Source: Mucilaginibacter oryzae (lineage in GTDB: Bacteria; Bacteroidota; Bacteroidia; Sphingobacteriales; Sphingobacteriaceae). From it: a stretch of 64,000 nucleotides of DNA. This document shows, one piece after another, positions 1-9,318 of this stretch. The stretch lies in the NCBI RefSeq assembly GCF_003148845.1, contig NZ_QGHA01000002.1, forward strand, positions 666,974 to 730,973, read 5' to 3'. Both the position numbers and the translations under genes were made by a program. Within the stretch, counting starts at the first letter, position 1; each line of letters starts with the position of its first letter. Below the pieces are notes generated by a model, which saw nothing but the letters and a program-made list of their open reading frames with translations, was not told the DNA's origin and did no database searches.

Positions 1-1026
1 TCTGATGATCATTCCGAACAGGCAAGGCAGCCCTATACACTGTCTGATTCGCTAAAGCGTACATTGGTTATCGATACCGTCAAAATCCGCAATATCAGTT
101 ATGCCATAAAGTTTAACGGGGTTGTTGATTTTAATACCGATAAGGTATCCAACATCTTCCCGCTGGTAAGCGGCGTAGTACAAAATATCCATGCTATGCC
201 GGGCGATTTTGTTAAAGCCGGTGAAGTGCTTGGCATGGTAAAAAGCAGCGAAATGGCCAACTATTCTTCTTCGCTAAGTTCATCAGAGGCCGCTGTACGC
301 CTGGCTAAAAAACAATTGGAGCAGCAGCAGGACCTCTACAAAAGCGGTATGGCATCCAAATTAGATATTACCACTGCCGAGGTTAATTATGAACAGGCCG
401 TAGCCGCAAAAACGGCCGCGCAGCGCGTGCTGATGGTTAACGGTAATAATACCAGTGGTGATTATTTTATCAAATCGCCCATTGACGGTTTCCTGGTACA
501 GAAAAACGTAACCAACGGTATGGCTATCCGTCCCGATAACTCGGCTCCTATGTTTACGGTATCAAATCTTAAAAATGTATGGGTTGAAGCTAACGTATAT
601 GAGGAAAATGTAAGCAAAGTTCATGAAGGCGACGATGCCGATATCTCGACGATATCGTATCCTGATAAGATTTTTAAGGGGAAGGTGAACAGGCTGATGA
701 ACGTGATTGATCCCAATACCAAAGTAATGAAGATGAGGGTGATTATTGATAACCCCGACTTTATGCTAAAACCGCAGATGTTTGCTACGGTAACTATTAA
801 CAATACCGAAAATGACAAGGCAATTTCGGTGGCCAGCAGCGCGCTCATCTTTGATCATAGCCAATATTATGTTGTTGTTTTAAAAGGAGATAAAAATGTG
901 GAGCTGCGCCAGGTTGAGGTTATCAGCACCAACGGAAAAACGGCATTCATCAAAAGCGGTGTTAATGTTGGCGAAAGGGTAATTGCCTCGAAGGCAATAC
1001 TGGTGTACGGATCATTAAACAGTTAA
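1..1026 (+). CDS. RND efflux periplasmic adaptor (CusB/CzcB-like), 5' partial
   Basis: This is the membrane-fusion subunit that links an inner-membrane RND pump to an outer-membrane channel for heavy-metal export. The frame is open from the first base of the window (SDDHSEQARQ...), so the true start lies upstream. The TTG at 64 is only the first start-like codon and is not a credible start. Visible parts are a barrel-sandwich half (SGVVQNIHAMPGDFVKAGEV), an alpha-hairpin rich in Q, E and A (about residues 85-140), the second sandwich half (SPIDGFLVQKNVTNGMAI) and a beta-barrel with a membrane-proximal domain. The pump gene follows 19 nt downstream, so they are cotranscribed. Family is clear; the metal (Cu/Ag or Co/Zn/Cd) cannot be read from this fragment. 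Confidence 0.9.
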   Translation, partial: SDDHSEQARQPYTLSDSLKRTLVIDTVKIRNISYAIKFNGVVDFNTDKVSNIFPLVSGVVQNIHAMPGDFVKAGEVLGMVKSSEMANYSSSLSSSEAAVRLAKKQLEQQQDLYKSGMASKLDITTAEVNYEQAVAAKTAAQRVLMVNGNNTSGDYFIKSPIDGFLVQKNVTNGMAIRPDNSAPMFTVSNLKNVWVEANVYEENVSKVHEGDDADISTISYPDKIFKGKVNRLMNVIDPNTKVMKMRVIIDNPDFMLKPQMFATVTINNTENDKAISVASSALIFDHSQYYVVVLKGDKNVELRQVEVISTNGKTAFIKSGVNVGERVIASKAILVYGSLNS

Positions 1027-1045
1027 CTACCAATTATTTCCTAAA

Positions 1046-4000
1046 ATGACTAAGCTCCTTAAACGGATCATAGGGTTCTCGTTAAAAAACAGGATTCTCA
1101 TATTATTTCTTGCTCTTGTACTTGTTGTTGCAGGCATTATCACCTTTGTTCAAATGCCTATTGAGGCATTTCCTGATGTTACCAATACCGAAATAGACAT
1201 TATTACACAATGGCCCGGACAGAGTGCCGAGGAAGTGGAAAAACTGGTAACCATCCCCATTGAGATAGCACTGAACCCGGTGCAGAAAAAAGTAAGCCTG
1301 CGCTCAACTTCCATTTTTGGATTAAGCTACGTGAAGGTGATTTTTGATGATGGTATCAAAGATCCGGAAGCAAGGCAACAGGTGATGTACCTGCTTAATA
1401 ATGCTAACTTACCCGCGGGGATAACACCTTCTGTGCAGCCGCCGGTAGGGCCAACCGGCGAGATTTTCAGGTATACGCTCCGGAGTTCGGTTCGTGATGT
1501 AAGGGAACTTAAAACAATCCAGGATTGGCTGATTGACAGGCGGCTACGATCTATCCCCGGTATTGGTGATATTAACAGTTTTGGCGGAAAAACCAAGACT
1601 TATGAAATTACCGTCGACCCGGAAAAGCTGGCTACGCTGAATATTACGCCTTTAGATGTTTTTACTGCCGTTCAGAAAACCAATATCAACGTTGGCGGCG
1701 ATATGATTATTCAAAACAACCAGGCCTTTGCCGTAAGGGGGTTGGGGTTACTTAATGATATCAACGAGATCCGCAATATTATCGTAAGCAACAATAATGG
1801 TGTTCCGGTGCTGGTGAAGGATGTTGCACATGTTGAAATTTCAAATTTACCGAGATTGGGATGGGTAGGCCGAAGCGACGCCGTTATTAAAAACGGTAAA
1901 CGTACCGTAACCGATGATGCTGATGCCGTTGAGGCGATTATTGTGATGCGCAAAGGCGAAAACCCGACACAGGTGGTTAACGCGCTTAAAGCCGAAGTTG
2001 ATAAACTGAACAACGATATACTTCCTGCAGATACCAAAATAGTACCCTATTACGACCGCACCAACCTCATCGGTTACGCTACGCATACGGTGTTGCACAA
2101 CCTTATTGAGGGGATTTTACTGGTAACCTTGCTGGTGTCGCTGTTTATGTTCAACTGGCGTACCACGCTTATCGTATCTGTAATCATTCCGTTGGCCTTG
2201 CTGTTTGCTTTTATTTGCCTGCACCTCATGGGGATGTCGGCCAATTTACTATCGCTGGGCGCCGTTGACTTCGGTATCATCATTGATGGAGCTGTGGTAA
2301 TGGTAGAGGGGATGTTTGTAATTCTTGATCACAAGGCTGTTGAACTGGGGATGCACCGTTTTAACAAGATCGCCAAGCTGGGCCTGATCAAAAACAACGG
2401 CGCAACGTTGGGTAAAGCCATCTTTTTTGCCAAATTGATTATCATAACTGGCTTATTACCGGTATTTGCCTTTCAAAAAGTTGAAGGAAAGCTGTTTTCT
2501 CCGCTGGCCTATACGCTTGGTTTCGCGTTATTGGGCGCTTTGATCACCACGTTAACATTAGTGCCGGTATTGATCAGTTTGTTATTGCGCAAAAATGTTC
2601 ATGAAAAGCATAACCCCTTTGTGCATAGGCTTACGGCATTTATGTTAGGTGGTTTCGTTAAATCATTCAGGTTTAAGGAAATTGTAGTGACCTTATCTTT
2701 GATCGCTATGGTGGTTGGCCTGTTCTCATTCAGGTTTTTAGGCAGCGAATTTTTGCCCGAGCTGGATGAAGGCGCGATATGGCTGAGGGTACAATTGCCT
2801 TACAGCGTATCTCTTGATCAGTCGGTTGAAACGGCCCGGCAGGTACGCAAAATATTGATGGAATTTCCGCAGGTTCAGTATGCCGTTTCGCAAACAGGGC
2901 GACCGGATAACGGAACCGATGTAGCCGGTTTTTACAACAATGAATTTGATGTGTTGATGTATCCCGAAGAAGACTGGAAGCCTAAGATTACAAAGGAGGA
3001 ACTGATTAAGCAGATGAACGCACGATTATCAAAGCTGCCGGGTGTTGATCTGAACTTTTCGCAGCCAATCAGTGATAACGTGGAAGAGGCGGTATCGGGT
3101 GTAAAGGGATCGATAGTTGTAAAAGTTTATGGCGACTCGCTCAATTATATGGAAACCAAGGTAAACGAAGTTTACCGCATATTGAAGGATGTAAAAGGTA
3201 TTGAAGATTTGGGCGTACTTAAAAGTGTTGGTTTACCTGAATTGGATATACAGCTCAATCAACAGAAAATGGCGCAGTACGGCGTTGCAACAGCCGACGC
3301 TAATTCGGTCATTGCCATGGCTATTGGCGGCCAGGCGGCTTCAAACTTATACGAAGGTGTAAGGATTTTTGATATCCGGGTTCGTTTTCCGGAAAATTTC
3401 AGGAGTACACCGGCCGATATTGGCAACCTGCTGGTGCCCACGCAAAGCGGGGCAAAGGTGGCCATTAAGCAAATTGCAGATATTACACAGAAAACCGGGC
3501 CCTGCCTCATTTTCCGCGACGAAAACGAGCGCTACGCCACCCTTAAATTTTCGGTGCGCGGGCGCGACATGGGTAGTACTATTGCCGAAGCCCGGCGCAA
3601 GGTTGATGCGCAGGTGAAATTGGCGCGCGGCTATCATATGGCCTGGCAGGGCGATTTTGAGAACCAGCAACGTGCCCAAAAGCGGTTAACCCAGGTAGTG
3701 CCCGTAAGTTTAATACTGATCTTCGGTTTATTGTTCATCATGTTTGGCAATGTGAAGGATGCGGTCCTGGTGTTTCTTAATGTACCATTTGCCATTGTTG
3801 GCGGAATTATAGCCTTGTTTTTAACGGGTACTAATTTCAGTATTTCGGCAGGCATCGGTTTTATTGCATTGTTTGGGATTTGTATTCAGGATGGTGTATT
3901 GCTGATCAGTATATTTAAACATAACCTGGAAAACCTGAAGGGTAAAACGCAAACCGATTTGTATACCGCTATCAAACTTGGTGTAAATTCCAGGATCAGG

Positions 4001-4189
4001 CCGGTAATGATGACCGCGTTGATGGCCGCCATAGGTTTGTTTCCCGCGGCTATATCGCATGGCATTGGTTCTGAAAGCTCCCGGCCGTTGGCCCGCGTTG
4101 TTATTGGCGGCATCTTGTGCGCTATGCTGTTTAGCTTATGGGTTTTCCCATTAATTTTCGGCTGGGCTTATCGAAAATTAAACAGGTAA
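1046..4189 (+). CDS. Heavy-metal efflux RND pump, CusA/CzcA family
   Basis: This is an inner-membrane proton-driven pump of 1047 aa, the normal length for HME-RND transporters. The N-terminal helix (residues about 15-33) is followed by a porter domain containing the usual AFPDVTN and QWPGQSAEEVE segments. The fourth transmembrane helix carries the HME signature DFGIIIDGAVVMVE near residue 407, with the charged residues of the proton relay. The second half repeats the fold (GSEFLPELDEGAIWLR; late helices with FGICIQDGVLLIS). It follows the adaptor directly. No TolC partner is seen downstream; it probably lies upstream of the window. Substrate specificity between Cu/Ag and Co/Zn/Cd is not resolved. 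Confidence 0.95.
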   Translation: MTKLLKRIIGFSLKNRILILFLALVLVVAGIITFVQMPIEAFPDVTNTEIDIITQWPGQSAEEVEKLVTIPIEIALNPVQKKVSLRSTSIFGLSYVKVIFDDGIKDPEARQQVMYLLNNANLPAGITPSVQPPVGPTGEIFRYTLRSSVRDVRELKTIQDWLIDRRLRSIPGIGDINSFGGKTKTYEITVDPEKLATLNITPLDVFTAVQKTNINVGGDMIIQNNQAFAVRGLGLLNDINEIRNIIVSNNNGVPVLVKDVAHVEISNLPRLGWVGRSDAVIKNGKRTVTDDADAVEAIIVMRKGENPTQVVNALKAEVDKLNNDILPADTKIVPYYDRTNLIGYATHTVLHNLIEGILLVTLLVSLFMFNWRTTLIVSVIIPLALLFAFICLHLMGMSANLLSLGAVDFGIIIDGAVVMVEGMFVILDHKAVELGMHRFNKIAKLGLIKNNGATLGKAIFFAKLIIITGLLPVFAFQKVEGKLFSPLAYTLGFALLGALITTLTLVPVLISLLLRKNVHEKHNPFVHRLTAFMLGGFVKSFRFKEIVVTLSLIAMVVGLFSFRFLGSEFLPELDEGAIWLRVQLPYSVSLDQSVETARQVRKILMEFPQVQYAVSQTGRPDNGTDVAGFYNNEFDVLMYPEEDWKPKITKEELIKQMNARLSKLPGVDLNFSQPISDNVEEAVSGVKGSIVVKVYGDSLNYMETKVNEVYRILKDVKGIEDLGVLKSVGLPELDIQLNQQKMAQYGVATADANSVIAMAIGGQAASNLYEGVRIFDIRVRFPENFRSTPADIGNLLVPTQSGAKVAIKQIADITQKTGPCLIFRDENERYATLKFSVRGRDMGSTIAEARRKVDAQVKLARGYHMAWQGDFENQQRAQKRLTQVVPVSLILIFGLLFIMFGNVKDAVLVFLNVPFAIVGGIIALFLTGTNFSISAGIGFIALFGICIQDGVLLISIFKHNLENLKGKTQTDLYTAIKLGVNSRIRPVMMTALMAAIGLFPAAISHGIGSESSRPLARVVIGGILCAMLFSLWVFPLIFGWAYRKLNR

Positions 4190-4265
4190 TTGATGCCAAA
4201 AACACGACCGGCGATGAATTGTGATTACTGGTCGCCTTCAACCGGTTTTAATAGTTCATAATTGC

Positions 4266-4346
4266 CTCACCCCAATCCTCTCTAAATAACAGGACTTTAA
4301 ACAGTAAAGCTCCGTTCGCTATGGAAGGGTTGGGGTGAGTTTTTTT
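4266..4346 (+). terminator. Long inverted repeat with T-run, terminator of the RND operon
   Basis: The arms CTCACCCCAAtCCTct and ggAAGGgTTGGGGTGAG pair at most positions and are separated by about 45 nt. The right arm is followed directly by seven T. This is the only structured element in the 335-nt gene-free stretch 4190-4524; the rest shows nothing recognisable. A related CCC-rich inverted repeat lies at 57928-58048, which suggests a dispersed intergenic repeat family used as terminator. Confidence 0.55.
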
Positions 4347-4524
4347 AGATATGTAAATCATGTGTTAAAAAGCCGTGCCGCGGCTTTTGCATAATAAATA
4401 GCGCTTAATCCCTCCGCCTTGAATCCTTACCTGGCCGCTTCCAGGGGTTTTATGTCCGCTTCAACAAGCTTTTCATCATTCGCGAATTATGGTCGAAGTA
4501 ATTTTGACTGGTTAAATATTAGAG

Positions 4525-4926
4525 ATGAAAAGCACAATACAAAATCGAAAAAAATTTACATTGGTCATCCTGTTTGTAATGGTGATAACAGGCCGTTTGC
4601 TGGCCCAGACAAGCAGCAACCCTGATGCCGTAATTGGAAATTTCAAGGGACCGGACGGTGACAGGACAATGGAAATTTATAAAAATAACGGGCAGTATTT
4701 TGGAAAGCTGACCGCTGTTTCAGAAAACAAGGAGGGCATAAAAGCAGGAACCGTAGTTCTTAAAAATTTTGTATTCAGGAAAGGGAAGTGGGAGGGAAAA
4801 GTATTCGTACCTGCAAAGCATACGGACTTTGATGCAACGCTGGCCCTTGATGGTAATAATTCGCTGGTGATCAGGGTGAAGCTGGGGATGATGTCCAGGA
4901 GCAAGACCTGGTCAAGAATACAGTAA
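4525..4926 (+). CDS. DUF2147-like secreted protein
   Basis: The product is a 133-aa protein with an N-terminal signal peptide (hydrophobic LVILFVMVITGRLLAQ, likely cleaved near residue 28). The mature part has the features of DUF2147 proteins: GDRTMEIYKNNGQYFGKLT, a central FVFRKGKWEGKVFVPA segment and a short basic C-terminus (MMSRSKTWSRI). These small lipocalin-like beta proteins are common in Bacteroidota envelopes and have no established reaction. It sits 42 nt upstream of the TolC gene and may share its transcript. An overlapping ORF in another frame at 4419-4625 is a shadow. Confidence 0.75.
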   Translation: MKSTIQNRKKFTLVILFVMVITGRLLAQTSSNPDAVIGNFKGPDGDRTMEIYKNNGQYFGKLTAVSENKEGIKAGTVVLKNFVFRKGKWEGKVFVPAKHTDFDATLALDGNNSLVIRVKLGMMSRSKTWSRIQ

Positions 4927-4968
4927 GCAGTTGCGCACAATACAGCCTCATCCTTTTATTAAATAAAC

Positions 4969-6291
4969 ATGAGAATATTAAAAATGGGCCTATTACCGCT
5001 GATGTGTGGTTTTACCTTGCATGCCAGTGCCCAAACACGGCCCGATACGCTGAAGATCAGTTCCCTTGATGCTGTCATTGATGCTGCAGTAACGAGTAAT
5101 CCTACCCAGGCGGTTTATCTTGAACAAATTAAGCAGGCAAGGTTTGATCATAAAGCTTCAGGTGGTTTTTATTATCCCCAGGCGTCGGCAAATTTTAACG
5201 GCACCGATAATATGAGCCTTGCTGTTACACCTGTACCTGGCGAATTATTTGGGCAACCGGGCAAAACCATCGATGTTAAGTTTGGAAAACATTACGTTTA
5301 TAACACTGGTGTTACGCTCAGTCAAAGCATTTTTGACTGGACATCAGTAATGCAGGCTAAAATAGCCAGGGATCGGATCCGCCTGGCCGAATTGCAGCAG
5401 GAGGCTTATGTTCAAACATTAAAAGAGGAGGTAGCCCGGTATTATTACACCGCGTTGATAGCTAAAACCGCCCTGGCTATTAATGCCCTTGATGAAAAGC
5501 TTGGCAGCAGCGTTGTGTTGTTGACCGGCCAGCGGCTTCAGGCAGGTTCGGCAGACCGTATCGCATTGAACCAGGCGCAGATCAACGCCAATAGTATCCT
5601 GCAAAACAAATGGCAAAGCCAGCAACTTTACGATCAAAGCATAGAAAACCTGAAGATCCTTTTGGGAAAAGCCCCCGCTGCTGAAGTTATTATGCTCGAC
5701 ACACTGAATATGGATTCATTGGTAAGTGCTGATGTAACGGCGGTTGGTGCAGACCGTTCTTTAGAGGTTTACCGGCAAAAGGCTGATATTGCCGCGCTGC
5801 AAAGCAAGTCACAACAATCAGCGGCATTCCCCAAAATTTCAGCTTCAGCTTTCTTCGGTAATCAGCAGTTCAGGAATGATTTTGGCCTGTCATTCAGCCA
5901 GGATAGCTGGAAGTCATACAGCTACATTGGTCTTGGTATCACCGTGCCAATTTTTACCGGCTTTAGTAACACCAATAAATATAAAAGCCAAAAGGCGCAA
6001 CAGCAGGTAGCGCGGCTTGAATTTGATAACGCTCAACAGCAAAGCCTTATCAACGATCGTTTGCTGCTTAAAAATTATAGCGATTACCGCCAAATGGTAA
6101 CAGCATCCTATGCAAGTTTTAAGCTTTACGGGGAAAACCTAAAGCTTAATGACCAGAAATACAAAGAGGGAGTGATTAGCCTGGACGTTTACCAAAAAGT
6201 GTTTCAGGATTACCTTGCTGCCGAAAATGTATACCTCAACAACCTTTCACTGCTGTTATCTACCCAATCAACCCTTGTATCAAGAAAATGA
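4969..6291 (+). CDS. TolC-family outer-membrane efflux protein
   Basis: The product is a 440-aa outer-membrane channel subunit. It has a signal peptide (ending HASAQ at about residue 22) followed by the two repeated coiled-coil and strand halves typical of the OEP family. Recognisable signs are the long helical stretches with QAKIARDRIRLAELQQEAYV and the late segment ITVPIFTGFSNTNKYK. Its stop overlaps the start of the next gene (ATGA at 6288-6291), so it is translationally coupled to the adaptor. Together with the next three genes it makes a tripartite ABC-type export system. Confidence 0.92.
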   Translation: MRILKMGLLPLMCGFTLHASAQTRPDTLKISSLDAVIDAAVTSNPTQAVYLEQIKQARFDHKASGGFYYPQASANFNGTDNMSLAVTPVPGELFGQPGKTIDVKFGKHYVYNTGVTLSQSIFDWTSVMQAKIARDRIRLAELQQEAYVQTLKEEVARYYYTALIAKTALAINALDEKLGSSVVLLTGQRLQAGSADRIALNQAQINANSILQNKWQSQQLYDQSIENLKILLGKAPAAEVIMLDTLNMDSLVSADVTAVGADRSLEVYRQKADIAALQSKSQQSAAFPKISASAFFGNQQFRNDFGLSFSQDSWKSYSYIGLGITVPIFTGFSNTNKYKSQKAQQQVARLEFDNAQQQSLINDRLLLKNYSDYRQMVTASYASFKLYGENLKLNDQKYKEGVISLDVYQKVFQDYLAAENVYLNNLSLLLSTQSTLVSRK

Positions 6292-7373
6292 AATATCACA
6301 AATTGCTTTTAATCTTTTTCTCAGCTTATCTGTACGGTTGCAGCCATCAGCCTGAGCTTAGTCCGGAGCGCCGGGATATCGTGGATGCGGTGTTTGGCAG
6401 CGGTCATATTGAAAACAAGGATCAATATACCGTTATGGCCAATACAGAAGGATTTGTTAAGTCGGCATTTGTTATAGAGGGGGATACTGTCACATCGGGG
6501 CAGCGCCTGTTTCAACTGGATAACCGTGTTCAGCAAACACAGGTGAATAATGCAGCCCAGAACTTGGATTTCGCCCTAAACAATGCCGCGCAAAACTCTC
6601 CTCAAATTACTCAGCTGGAGGCGCAGATAGCCCAGGCCCGGCAAAAAACACAGGTAGATTCAGCCAACTACGCCCGTTATTCCCGCCTGGTAAAAACGCA
6701 GGCCGTATCTATAGCGGATTATGACAACGCGAGGCTAAATTATCAGAATTCAGGTACCAGCCTGAAGGTGCTGCAAAAAAACCTTTCAGATTTAAAACAT
6801 ACACTCAACCTGAACGTGGCGAATGCCCGCGCTAACCTCGATATACAAAAAACCAACAATAGCTACCAAATGATCATTAGCCAGGCAAGTGGCGTAGTGA
6901 TGAATGTGAATAAAAAGGCAGGCGATTATGTAAAAAAAGGGGATGCTATAGCTATACTGGGCACAGGGCAGCCAATTGCAAAGCTGGATATAGCGGAAGG
7001 CGATATAGACCGCGTTAAGCTGGGGCAGCGTACAATAATATCATTAAACAGCCGCCCCGATGAACGTTATGAAGCCACAATTACTAAAATTTATCCATCC
7101 TTCAATACCACAGATCAGTCGTTCATTGTGGAAGCAACCTTTAAAAATAATGTTAAAAACATGCTTAACGGTACACAGTTACAGGCAAACCTGATCGTGC
7201 AAACCAAAAAGCAGGCATTGGTTATTCCGTCTTATTGTTTGCTTAACGATCATTTTGTGATGCTGAAAGGCAGTAACGAGAAAAAGCGGGTAACTGTAGG
7301 GATCCGCACCATGGAGTGGACAGAAATAACCGGCGGGTTAAATGAACACGACGTTATAACTTTTCCCCAATAG
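6288..7373 (+). CDS. HlyD/MacA-type periplasmic adaptor lipoprotein
   Basis: The product is a 361-aa membrane-fusion protein with a lipoprotein signal (LYGCSHQ, Cys about 18), so it is probably anchored by a lipid in the inner membrane. The order of parts is half lipoyl domain (about 45-80), long coiled-coil hairpin rich in Q and N (about 80-190), second lipoyl half (SGVVMNVNKKAGDYVKKGD) and beta-barrel. It overlaps the TolC gene by 4 nt and is followed 2 nt later by the permease. The coupling strongly supports a MacAB-TolC-like complex. The exported substrate is unknown. Confidence 0.9.
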   Translation: MKYHKLLLIFFSAYLYGCSHQPELSPERRDIVDAVFGSGHIENKDQYTVMANTEGFVKSAFVIEGDTVTSGQRLFQLDNRVQQTQVNNAAQNLDFALNNAAQNSPQITQLEAQIAQARQKTQVDSANYARYSRLVKTQAVSIADYDNARLNYQNSGTSLKVLQKNLSDLKHTLNLNVANARANLDIQKTNNSYQMIISQASGVVMNVNKKAGDYVKKGDAIAILGTGQPIAKLDIAEGDIDRVKLGQRTIISLNSRPDERYEATITKIYPSFNTTDQSFIVEATFKNNVKNMLNGTQLQANLIVQTKKQALVIPSYCLLNDHFVMLKGSNEKKRVTVGIRTMEWTEITGGLNEHDVITFPQ

Positions 7374-7375
7374 CC

Positions 7376-8617
7376 ATGTTTAGCACCAATTACAAAATTG
7401 CGCATACGCATTTAACATCCAATTTAAGACAAACGCTGGTGGCTTTATTGGGCGTAACCTTCGGTATATCCATGTACATTTTTATGAACGGGTTTATGGG
7501 GGGCGTTAATGATGCGCAAACAAAACTCGCGTTCACTTCATTGGCGCATGTGCGGATATACAACGACGGGCCCTCAGACCATACCAATTTGATCAGGGCT
7601 ATAGTTCCTGAGCATACAAAAGTGCGGATAAGCAATGCCAAAGTTATTCAATACACTACCGGTATTAAGAATACCGCAGCCATCTTGTCGCTGCTGCAAC
7701 AACAGCCGGAGGTAGTGGCGGTTACTCCGCAAGTGAACATCAATGTATTTTTCCGCAATGGCGGAAACAAGCTGAACGGAACCCTTGCCGGCGTTGACGT
7801 AACGAACGAAAACAAAGTTTATCACATCGCAAATTATATTACCGCCGGGACCTGGGATAACCTGCAATTCAGGCCCGACGGGATTATTTTGGGCGAAGAC
7901 CTTGCGAAAGACCTCGGCGTTAACATCGACGATAATGTTAACATTTTAACCTCGGATGGTGTCAGTCATAATTATAAACTGATAGGTCTTTTTCGTACCA
8001 ATGTCAAGCAGATCGACCAATCAAAAACTTACATCAATATCGCGGCAGCAAGGCAGCTGCTTTCAGAGAACCAGGAATATGTAACCGATATGCAGATCAA
8101 CGTTCAGAATTACGAAGTTACCGAACCGCTTGTCAGCAGGGTTGCTCCCGTAGTTCCTTATAAAGTTGAAAGCTGGCAAACGGCTAACCAGCAACTGGAA
8201 GCAGGCGCGCAACTGCGTAATATCATTGCCATAGCTGTTTCATTAGTGATCCTGATGGTTGCCGGGTTCGGTATCTATAATATTATGAATATGACCATCA
8301 ACGAAAAAATCAGGGAGATCGCCATCCTGAAAGCGATGGGCTATTCGGGCAGTGATATAACGCAGATATTTTTGACACAGGCAATGGTTATTGGCCTGCT
8401 GGGAGGCTTGGTTGGGTTATTGTTTGGGTACGCGGTGGCGCGGATTGTTAATCATGTGCCATTCCACATTGCCGGCATGTCAACTTTGCCAATGACCTAT
8501 CATGTTAAGGATTATATCATGTCTTTTTTATTCGGTCTGGTCACTACGTTAGTTGCGGGCTATTTACCGGCCAGGAAAGCATCAAGGATTGATCCGGTAG
8601 AAATTATACGAGGTTAA
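7376..8617 (+). CDS. MacB/FtsX-type ABC transporter permease
   Basis: The product is a 413-aa permease with the MacB topology: one N-terminal helix (about 17-40), a large periplasmic domain (about 45-275), then three C-terminal helices. The FtsX domain carries the usual NIMNMTINEKIREIAILKAM segment, the coupling helix that contacts the ATPase, and ends with PARKASRIDPVEIIRG, typical of the family. No ATPase domain is fused, so the separate ATPase gene 2 nt downstream must supply it. MacB-like systems are mechanotransmitters that push substrates from the periplasm through TolC; the substrate here is not known. Confidence 0.93.
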   Translation: MFSTNYKIAHTHLTSNLRQTLVALLGVTFGISMYIFMNGFMGGVNDAQTKLAFTSLAHVRIYNDGPSDHTNLIRAIVPEHTKVRISNAKVIQYTTGIKNTAAILSLLQQQPEVVAVTPQVNINVFFRNGGNKLNGTLAGVDVTNENKVYHIANYITAGTWDNLQFRPDGIILGEDLAKDLGVNIDDNVNILTSDGVSHNYKLIGLFRTNVKQIDQSKTYINIAAARQLLSENQEYVTDMQINVQNYEVTEPLVSRVAPVVPYKVESWQTANQQLEAGAQLRNIIAIAVSLVILMVAGFGIYNIMNMTINEKIREIAILKAMGYSGSDITQIFLTQAMVIGLLGGLVGLLFGYAVARIVNHVPFHIAGMSTLPMTYHVKDYIMSFLFGLVTTLVAGYLPARKASRIDPVEIIRG

Positions 8618-8619
8618 GT

Positions 8620-9300
8620 ATGAAAAATAAAATAGCTTTAAAAGCAGACCATATCGTTAAATACTTTTATGAACCTGAAAAATTCCAGGTGCTGAAAGAC
8701 ATTGGCTTTGAAGTAAAAACCGGCGAATTTTTAACCCTGACCGGTAAATCAGGCTCGGGTAAATCCACATTGCTTTACATCCTGTCGACGATGGATACCA
8801 GCTACGAAGGCTCGCTGGTTATCAATAACGAGTTGCTGACCGGCCGAAGCCAAAATCAGCTTGCCGCGTTCCGGAATGAGCATATTGGGTTTGTTTTTCA
8901 GTTTCATTACCTGCTGCTTGATTTTACCGTGCTGGATAACGTGATGCTTCCCGCCCTCAAGCTCAATAAAAAAAGCAAGGAAGAGATTGAGCATAAAGCT
9001 TATGAAAACCTTAAGTTGCTTGGATTGGAAAACCAGGCGTTAAAAATGGCGAATAAATTATCCGGGGGGCAACAGCAACGCGTAGCTATTGCCCGGGCGC
9101 TGATTAATGACCCGTCGATCATTATGGGTGATGAACCTACCGGAAACCTGGACTCAAAAAATACCAGGAATGTTTTTGATATTTTTAAACAGCTTACCCG
9201 GGAAAAGGGACAAACCATTATCGCTGTAACACACGATGATGATTTTGCCCGGAACAGTGACCGGGTGATAGACCTGAGCGACGGAAAGATCGTTCAATAA
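8620..9300 (+). CDS. ABC transporter ATP-binding protein (MacB/LolD type)
   Basis: The product is a 226-aa nucleotide-binding subunit. It has Walker A TGKSGSGKSTLL (about 41-52), a Q-loop at GFVFQFHYLL, signature LSGGQQQRVAIARAL (about 147-161), Walker B IIMGDEPTGNLDS and a switch His in AVTHDDDFA. Length and sequence match the LolD/MacB N-terminal family. It is the last transporter gene of the operon. The kinase-regulator pair begins 18 nt later, in the way peptide-antibiotic sensing transporters are often paired with two-component systems. Confidence 0.95.
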   Translation: MKNKIALKADHIVKYFYEPEKFQVLKDIGFEVKTGEFLTLTGKSGSGKSTLLYILSTMDTSYEGSLVINNELLTGRSQNQLAAFRNEHIGFVFQFHYLLLDFTVLDNVMLPALKLNKKSKEEIEHKAYENLKLLGLENQALKMANKLSGGQQQRVAIARALINDPSIIMGDEPTGNLDSKNTRNVFDIFKQLTREKGQTIIAVTHDDDFARNSDRVIDLSDGKIVQ

Positions 9301-9318
9301 ATGCCCTAACTTTACAAC